A stretch of DNA of 64,000 bases from NCBI RefSeq assembly GCF_020283565.1, contig NC_060061.1:26263362-26327361 (forward strand). The letters run 5' to 3'. Positions 56,501 through 64,000 of this stretch are shown here, piece by piece (the stretch's first letter is position 1; each line of letters begins with the position of its first letter). Below the pieces are notes generated by a model. It saw nothing but the letters and a program-made list of their open reading frames with translations, made no database searches and was not told the DNA's origin. This stretch comes from Trifolium pratense (lineage: Eukaryota; Streptophyta; Magnoliopsida; Fabales; Fabaceae). Position numbers and translations under genes: made by a program.

Positions 56501-59500
56501 ATAAGTATTTGATTTTCTTGGCGAATAAGCTGTATACTGTGTTTGCGAATAAACTTTTTAACCTAACAGTTTTTTCTGTAAATCAGATCAACACTTCCAT
56601 TTCCACTTTTTGTTGTTTTTTTAATTGGAAAATGTCAATGTGAGAATTCAGAAATAAATGTTCAGGCCTATGCTTGACTACAGATACTAGTTATTAGTAC
56701 AAATGAATAATCACCCTTGAAGTGACAATGTTTATTTGGTCTTTATGGATAAGATATTTATGTTTTCATTTTTATTTAGCTTTGATGCAAAATTATTTTA
56801 GTTATTCTGAAATTATTGGAGTTGGTGTATTTTTAGGCATTCTATAAGGCCTCAAAATTGAAGTTTGATAGTGATCCTGATTTTAAGTTAAATGCACAGC
56901 AGTCTGTGGTCAAGCTCCAGGTAAATTTTTCTTCATTTTTTTCCCTTTCTGCACCCTATTTGCGAGGTCACGGGGAATTGGTTATTCATTTTTTGTATGC
57001 CTGAATTTTAATTTCAGGGAGGGGATCCAAAGTATCTCAAGGCATGGAAGCAAATTTGCGATATTAGTAGGACTGAATTTAACAAGGTCTATCAACGCCT
57101 TGGAATTCGTTTGGAGGAAATGGTAATGGTTCTAATTTCTTTTGTATCTCCCAAGAGGAATTTCTTATCTTTTTATTTTCTCTTACTTTCATGTTAAGCC
57201 TTGTAGAATTCTGTGTGTGCCTTATATATGTAATATGTTTGATTTTGTAGAAATTCTGTCTGTTGGTGTGGCTTTGATTATGTATTTTAGCCAGATATAC
57301 CACATTCTATGTAGTAAGTTTTGTGTCTTCTTCCTTGTTCCGTGATGGCCATATGTTTGGCTAGTGGCTTTTATTAGCATTAGGGAACTATGCGATATCT
57401 AGTTCATTCATAAGCTTGTTGGTTTTTTCTGTTTGAATTCTATTCTTAGTTTAACTAGACTAATGTAATTATTATGACTCCTTTCTTTTCCTGTATATAG
57501 CTATTGTTGCAAAAATAGATTTGTGCACAGTGAGTGTAGCTGTAGCAATTAAATCGGATAATGCATACATTGTAGCAAGAAATTGATTAAATATCTTGAA
57601 TTTATTTTAGCAGTCATTTCAGATTTTTATTTTATTGATTAACAATGGTGTGTTTTACTTTGTACTGATGGGTGATGTTTTTGGCCACAGCCAGAGAGCT
57701 TCTTTAATCCATTAATCCCTCCAACTTTGGAGAAACTGGAGAAATTAGGGCTGATTGAAGACAGTGATGGTGCTCGTGTGATATTTGTTGAGGGTGTAGA
57801 CATACCACTCATTGCCGTGAAAAGAGATGGTGGCTACAACTACTTTTCAACCGATTTAGCATCACTTTGGTTAGTTTTTAGTTTTTTGGATATCTTCTCG
57901 ACTCATGAATATTCAAATTCTATTATTATTTAGTTCAAATTAGTTTATCTTGAATGTCACACACCTTGTGGTATCAACTTTTGTGGTTTCGATATTGAAG
58001 TACTAATGAGAAGAGTACAAGTGTAGGTTAGGTCAAGGCCAAAGGGTATTCCAATAGTTAGACTTGGATGTATAATACAAAGAAAAAATGTATCATTAAT
58101 TATTATCATCAAGCATTTAGTTTTGAATTGTTTGCTATCAGACTGATTTTGTGATAGGATATTGTAATTTGTGTAAGTGGCCTTTGGTAGGAAAGAGTTT
58201 TTATGAATTATGACTGTTTGATTGTTTCTATATATATATACACTGTTTTTGTTTAAAATTTGGTATACATGTTTCTATTTGTCTGTATTTTTGCCTGAGT
58301 ATGGAACAGGAAATAGATCTACTGTGGAAAATAAACAATTTTAGTTACCTTAGTCACTTGAACTTGTAGGTATCGTCTGAATGTTGAAAAGCTGGATTGG
58401 AACATATATGTTACAGACGTTGGGCAGTGGCAACATTTTGACATGCTTTTTAAGGTATGTTCCATTTAACTGATATATTGTTAGTGCTACTGATAATAAT
58501 ATTCTAATGAATTTTCTAGCCTGACTGACATGCCTTTTGATTTATCTTTCAGGCCTTCAGGCGTGCAGGGTGGCTTCCAAAAGACGAAAATGAATATCCA
58601 AAATGCACTCATATAGGTTTCGGTCTTGTTCTTAGCGAAGAAGATGGAAAGCGATTTAGGAGTCGAGCAGCCGAGACTGTTAGATTGGTTGATTTACTTG
58701 ATGAAGCTAAAAGGCGGTGTAAAGTTGCCCTTCTTGAACGTGGTAAATACCAGTTATCTATTGCAGTTTTGATTTCTTCCTTCAAAGAAACGGAGTTTCT
58801 GTTTGTTTTAGGTCTGTGAAACTGATATTATGCATTAGACTGTTAACCTTTTAAGTCCTATGTCATGTAGATAATGCTAAAGATTGGTCAGAGGAAGAGA
58901 TTGAGAAAACATCAGAGGCAATTGGATATGGGGCTGTTAAGTAAGTTCTTTATCTCAATAATGTTTACCCATATTTGAAGTATAATAAACCAACTTTCCA
59001 GCAATAATATGTAGTTAGCTTAATTGTATGTATGTATACTATGTTGTGTTAAATTTGGAACCGGATGTATTGTCTTGCAATTTCCTGTTTACTTAATTTC
59101 AAAAGTTTGTGTTTTGCATTATATTCTGAATCTGGTTTATATATACCTAACTTAACTGATGTTTAGAGTATTTGTTCTAACTTCTATATAGTATCTTGAA
59201 ATTTGCATGTATGAAAAAAGTATCTTGAAATTTGTAATAGAGCTTATATCTAGGGATACGTTTTTTCTTTCAAAAAAGGCTTGTATTTAGGGACATGGGT
59301 AGTAAAAGCTGCAGCACAGGTTGCTTTGTTTTTGCTTTTTTCCCCTCATGCTAAATGTTCATCATTCATCGGGATTTTTTTTATTTATCAAATGACTCTA
59401 CATATGGTTTTGGTGTGACTTTAAAGTATTCCTGTTTTCTGCTTATGACTTAGTTCTTGGAATGCTGAATGAGCTGCAAACTTGTTGCCTATTATTTTCA

Positions 59501-60748
59501 TGGTTTTGATGTATTTGCAGATATGCTGACTTGAAGATCAACCGAACAACAAATTACACTTTCAGCTTTGATCAGATGCTTAATGACAAGGTGCATATAC
59601 TGTTTTCATATGATCATCAAGTTACAACAGAAAAGCTTGTAGATTTTGTAACAACTATTGATTCCCCATTGCCCCCAGACCTGTCTTGCCCCCCTCATAG
59701 AAAATATTTATGAAGTCTGAAGCTATAAATTTTGCTCCAATTTACAATTGCTGTGAGAACTGCTAAAAAACATCTTTTAAGAAATGTTGAGTTCATTCTT
59801 CATCACGCATGAAACAACTAATGTAAAATTATAAATGTCTCATGTTTCTAAGCTTTTTGTCCAACAGGGAAATACCGCAGTTTATTTGCTTTATGCACAT
59901 GCTAGGATGTGTTCCATTATCAGAAAATCTGGTAAAGACGTAGAAGAACTAAAAAAGGTAATTTTTCTAATTTCCATGATAGATTTGTTGATAAAAGTGT
60001 TTTAACCACTTTTTGTAACATATGCTTAATTTAACAATGTTAAACATATATGTATTGTGCTTAGGTTTTATACTAGAGTAGATCATGGTTGATTTGGTAT
60101 GAGTCAATTAAGCACTAATCTATTATGATTGTCACATGACTCGATACTACATTTTTGTTTACTTATACATGCATAGCATAGTAATATGCCGGCTAAAAAT
60201 CAACTGATGCAAATTTTATATGCTTCATATTTTGTTTATTAACTCGTGACAGACTGGGACTGTGGTGTTGGATCATGAAGACGAGCGTACCTTGGGTCTT
60301 CATTTACTGCAATTTACGGAGGTAAAGTGAAACATTTTTTCTTGAGATTTATACCTAGCATGCTATACTTTGTTAATCTGTGTCCATAAGAAAAGTCAGA
60401 GTCATTAGGCAACTTACATGATTTTTTTTATATCTTATAGGTTTTTGTGGAGTCATGCTCGAATTTGTTACCAAACGTATTGTGTGAATACCTATACAAT
60501 TTGTCGGAAATCTTCACAAAGAAATTCTATTCTAGTTGTCAGGTATCCAAAGCTATATATATTTCTTCCATGTATGAATTTAAATGCCCTTCCTTATCCT
60601 ATTTGCTGTAATATTAATTTGAATGCCTCTTTGTCAGGTTGTTGGGTCGCCCGAGGAAACTAGTAGACTCTTGTTATGTGAAGCAACACTTGTTGTGATG
60701 AGACATTGCTTCTATCTCCTTGGAATTGAACCAGTTTACAAGTTATGA
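53437..60748 (+). CDS. ArgRS: Arginyl-tRNA synthetase (EC 6.1.1.19), intact copy
   Basis: Seventeen exons give 596 aa: 53437-53445, 53577-53725, 54312-54387, 54529-54630, 55674-55892, 56219-56299, 56837-56920, 57018-57122, 57691-57869, 58370-58454, 58553-58742, 58871-58940, 59521-59590, 59868-59957, 60253-60321, 60441-60542 and 60638-60748. All junctions are GT-AG and in frame. The class I signature is [20 protein letters not shown] (HIGH-type site at residue about 145). Other conserved parts are [22 protein letters not shown] and, at the position of [19 protein letters not shown]. The C-terminal DALR anticodon-binding domain includes [20 protein letters not shown]. The enzyme charges tRNA-Arg. 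The first exon is only nine bases (MFI), which is unusual and the least certain part. No strong transit peptide is visible, so a cytosolic form is likely. Confidence 0.93.
53458..53516. repeat. (TTA)n microsatellite in ArgRS intron 1
   Basis: About 18 TTA units lie just inside intron 1. The pseudogene copy has about five units at the same place (30,297-30,312). Confidence 0.9.
54760..55080. other. GC-richer insertion in ArgRS intron 4, origin unknown
   Basis: This segment (TCTCGCGTCACGCCACTAAT, CGGGCAACCGAAACCGAATC) is absent from the pseudogene intron and much richer in GC than its surroundings. It could be a SINE or a retrotransposon piece. A 61-codon minus-strand frame (54,999-54,814) exists but shows no domain. 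Confidence 0.5.
55101..55232. repeat. 73-bp tandem duplication in ArgRS intron 4
   Basis: TCTCTTCAATTTA.TTCATAA begins units at 55,101 and 55,174. Both continue through AATAAGTAGTATATAAAATA. Confidence 0.8.
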
Positions 60749-61050
60749 GCTATCTGGATGAGGAATTCAAGAGCAGTTTTTTGGAATAGACTTCAATTTT
60801 AGTGCACAGGAGTGTAGGAAAGGAAACTTATAATATTAAACTTATTGGTCATGAATCACTTACCTCTTCTGTTTTGTTTATTATATTTCAAGGTGATAAC
60901 TTGAAAATAGTTAAGAGTATTGATATTAATTTATAACTGACAACAAGGTCCCTTCAAATTTTCAGTTGGTGTGAAGACAATTGTTTTTCAACTGATTGTA
61001 GACCTTTCAAAGAATGTACTAACTTTTTAAGATCCTTTTTTTTTTTGTTT

Positions 61051-63177
61051 ACAAATAGAGGACATGCGTTGTCTTTATAAATTAAATTTACTCAAACATT
61101 AAAAAAAAAAATTGATAGTTTTTCAAAAACCGTTATAAAACAGATCCAAGTGACCAGATAATGAAATCCAAATTTACACAAACAAAATAAAATATTTGAT
61201 AGTTGTTTTCCAAAAACCGTTATAATACAGATCCGCGAGCCAGCCCCTTTAATATGATGAGGAGAAGGTCAGCCACGCCTACCAGAGCTAAAGGAGATCG
61301 AAGGGATGGGAGGTGAAGGTCGCTGGCTTTTCCGTGGGCTCTGGTATCTGACGGGACATTGGCCTCCCGTAAGTAGAAAATCAAATTTCATAGAATGTCC
61401 GTGCATATATAGTTATTAAACTCTTATATAGTAGATTTAAAGATGATTCTAATTTTTGTAATTGCATTTTTTTTTTACTTTATTTTAATTCGTTAAGTTT
61501 TTTTTTAATTTAAATTCGGCACTTATAAATTTAAAACTGTTGTTTTTAGTTTCTAATATCAATTTATTAGGCAATGTAGCGTGATTATATTGAAGATAAT
61601 GTTTTTGGTATTCAACTTATGTTGTTGGCTACCAGAATCTCATAGGATAAATTCATTTAAAACATGAATTTTTAAAATAGAAATCTTTTACTAGTAAAAG
61701 GAAGGTTGAATTGCTTCTAGGCCTTCATTGTGATGATGTGGCATGCTTTAGAGAGCTCTCATATCTATTTAAAATTTGTCCCATAATTTATTTTGTATGT
61801 CCGTTCATCCTCCAAAGTAATTATCTATATGTTACAATAATAATGGCTCCCAATATTTTTTTTTGCAAAGAACACAAAAAAATGCTATATTGATGTTGAT
61901 AATTATACATGTGAAGTTCAAGTGACAAGTAATTTAAATTAGTAGCAAGTGTAACATATAACATAAATAATAGTAATAATGAAAAAAAGACAAAAAAAAA
62001 ATCAAATTATAAAAGAAAAAATGAATAGATATATGTTCTTTCATATTTTACACTATCAAACATAAAATATAAACTACGCATGCATAAATATAATTTGCAC
62101 TTTGCAAAAATTTACTTTAAATAAATAAACCAAATAAAAAAAATTACTACTCAAAAAATTTTCATACTTGACAAAATAAATAAATTTTATGAAGAAAATA
62201 CTTTAGTTATATTGTTTATTAATTAATTATTATTGTGCTATTATTTAAAAAAAAAAATAACTTTGTCATACCAACTTTTAAACTACCATTCTTTCATATT
62301 CCTTAACTCTTATTCCTTAACTATTACAAATAAATTTATCATTCAATCCTTTGAACCTTCATCTTTTCCCATTCCTAACCATTGTGTGTATAAATATATG
62401 ATTTTGTGCACAAATGCTAAATGTTTGTAGTGCAAATTTGAGTTTTCATCATCATTTTTCTCCAACCAACTTTTGGATAGATGCTCTTCAATAGGTTCTT
62501 CATCTTTTTCACAATTTATTAGTTTCTATATATATAACAACTTATTAATTATGTTACTCTTACTTTGTGTGAAAATTTTAGAAATCCTTATTTTTATTGA
62601 TATAATATAATGTTTGTTAGCCTACTTTTCTAACTTTTTTCTTAATTTTTTCTATTTCTTAACGTAGATTTGACAATTTTTTCATGTGAATTAGGATAAG
62701 AGAATAAAAGAGAGACATCTATTTTTGTCATTGTTGCATCTTTGATGCTCAAGAAGTCTATGAAAAGTGACAATTTATGTAAGTATATATCTTTGAGTGC
62801 ATTTCCACTATATATGTTATTATTCATAATACCATATTTTTACTTACAACCCTACAACAATATTGCTTATTTTTTCAAGGAAAATATCACTAAAATTATT
62901 AAAACAACAAAACCATCATTTTAATTGTAACAAAAAAAACATCATTTATTATCAAAAAAAAAAAAAACATCATTTTAATTTTGATATTACTTATTCTTTG
63001 TGATAAAACAATTATTATATTCAATTAAATTTGTCTTTTTAAGTAATCGTGAAAATAAAACCACAAATCCACCTTCATTTGTAAATTAGTTACAATAAGA
63101 AAAATAAATGTACGAGAAAATCAAGTTTCTTATAACGATAATAAATTATTAAAAAATTTGTAAATTACAGTTACTGG
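61051..63177. other. AT-rich 3' region with a duplicated short motif and a GC-rich patch
   Basis: A block ending AAAAACCGTTATAAAACAGATCC is repeated at about 61,112 and 61,194. Right after it, 61,233-61,375 is GC-rich (GGCTCTGGTATCTGACGGGA), of unknown origin. The remainder has no supported gene. Confidence 0.5.
62472..62580. repeat. 109-bp direct repeat, left copy
   Basis: It starts TTTGGATAGATGCTCTTC and ends GTGAAAATTTTA. By eye it is identical to 63,892-64,000, 1420 bp away. Confidence 0.93.
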
Positions 63178-63396
63178 GTGGCGCATATGCATAGACTACA
63201 GGAGGTTGAAACAAACAACAAGGAAGGATCACTTTCATTTACCTTATATGGATCAAATGTTAGAGAGGCTGGCTGGTCAAGCCTTTTATTGCTTCTTAGA
63301 CGACTACTCTTTCTACAATCAAATAGATGTAGACCCGATAGATCAAGAGAAAACAACTTTCACATGTCCATACGGAGTATTTGCATCATTGTTTCA
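63178..63396 (+). pseudogene. Ty3-type (Athila-like) reverse transcriptase fragment
   Basis: About 73 codons encode the start of a Ty3 RT domain: WRICIDYRRLKQ, then RKDHFHLPYMDQMLERLAG and FLDDYSFYNQIDVDP, ending FTCPYGVFAS. The DQMLERLAG wording is typical of Athila-lineage elements. Coding stops abruptly with no RT catalytic YXDD box, and both flanks are AT-rich. It is a small isolated fragment of a retroelement. Confidence 0.8.
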
Positions 63397-63419
63397 AATT
63401 ATTTATGTGATATAGTAAA

Positions 63420-63594
63420 TAAGAGAAATGAAAAGAAAGATTCAAAAGAATATTATAAAATTACGCACCTTTTTATTTTTTCGATAAAAGCTGGAAGAAA
63501 ACAAACTCAAACAATTATATTGCCAATTTTCACACACATCGAGCAAAACTAATTAACAAAAACTCAATATGTGATTCCTTTTGTAGTAAACACA

Positions 63595-63653
<59 letters not shown>

Positions 63654-63891
63654 GAATAATAATAAATAAAACTCAGCTCAACAAAGTCAATATATCAGCA
63701 CAAGGCAAGCATGACTACCTCTAACATACAAAAGTAAAAAAACAACGGTAAGAAAAAAAAAAAGTAAAAAAACAAAGCAAGTTGCGACTATACTACCACG
63801 ATGCATAAAAAGAAAATTAAGTTCTCATACTAATACACTATTAGAATAAAATATAATTCACCTCTTCAAACTTATGAAAATATAATTCACC
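63420..63891. other. AT-rich sequence, no gene seen
   Basis: It contains only the AT microsatellite and A-runs. Nothing coding is supported. Confidence 0.5.
63603..63651. repeat. (AT)n microsatellite
   Basis: About 24 uninterrupted AT units. Confidence 0.95.
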
Positions 63892-64000
63892 TTTGGATAG
63901 ATGCTCTTCAATAGGTTCTTCATCTTTTTCACAATTTATTAGTTTCTATATATATAACAACTTATTAATTATGTTACTCTTACTTTGTGTGAAAATTTTA
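63892..64000. repeat. 109-bp direct repeat, right copy, cut by window end
   Basis: It matches 62,472-62,580. The window ends inside the repeat, so its true length is unknown. Confidence 0.93.

Larger units (their letters stand above)
53311..61050 (+). repeat. Segmental duplication unit 2 (intact ArgRS copy)
   Basis: It is homologous to 30,022-37,325, including the 5' flank (GTGGCGAGAC) and 3' flank (ACTAACTTTTTAAGATCC). This unit additionally contains an insertion in intron 4 and an expanded microsatellite in intron 1. Confidence 0.85.

Noticed and set aside
63178..63396. Endogenous pararetrovirus RT
   Set aside because: The DQMLERLAG and FLDDYS...YNQI wording fits Ty3/Athila retrotransposons, and no movement or coat protein signature is nearby.

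Overview
The window is plant nuclear DNA, most likely from a legume. It is AT-rich, its genes have many short exons with GT-AG introns, and it is packed with LINE, Ty1/copia, Ty3 and MITE sequences. The legume placement is a judgement from the overall look of genes and repeats; no marker in the sequence proves it.

Left part (1-18,600). A complete LINE on the minus strand (831-6609) has two open frames and a perfect 16-bp target-site duplication. It landed just upstream of a small membrane-protein ORF (6651-7031). Two host genes follow on the plus strand: a three-exon TOM1-like VHS/GAT protein (9278-11773, 408 aa, TOL1-like) and a nine-exon GT47 exostosin-type glycosyltransferase (12930-18583, 495 aa). 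Introns of the second gene carry MITEs and an unrecognised gene fragment with inverted-repeat arms.

Nested retroelements (about 19,190-29,754). An old LINE 3' fragment was interrupted by a 5'-truncated LINE (27,402-29,277, 14-bp TSD). A copia element (19,352-27,332, TSD GAATA) then inserted into the old LINE's upstream part. The copia LTRs are nearly identical although its pol is full of stops. A 33-bp-TIR MITE sits inside the copia element.

Arginyl-tRNA synthetase duplication (30,020-37,325 and 53,310-61,050). Copy 1 is a pseudogene with several independent lesions. Copy 2 has 17 exons and an uninterrupted 596-aa frame. The 16 kb between them is repeats: a LINE remnant, TIR elements of a shared family, a foldback MITE, and a young Ty3-type LTR element (40,728-47,895, TSD GGTTT, LTRs identical apart from one homopolymer length).

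The most unusual object is inside that Ty3 element. It keeps gag and only the tail of integrase, but it carries an apparently complete antisense gene. That gene has its own TATA box, a 5'UTR intron, a second intron in the coding region, and a spliced 641-aa frame. Arrays of short GGGGAG/CTCCCC hairpins lie on both sides of the coding part.

Right end (61,050-64,000). AT-rich sequence holds a Ty3 reverse-transcriptase fragment between two matching copies of a 109-bp direct repeat.
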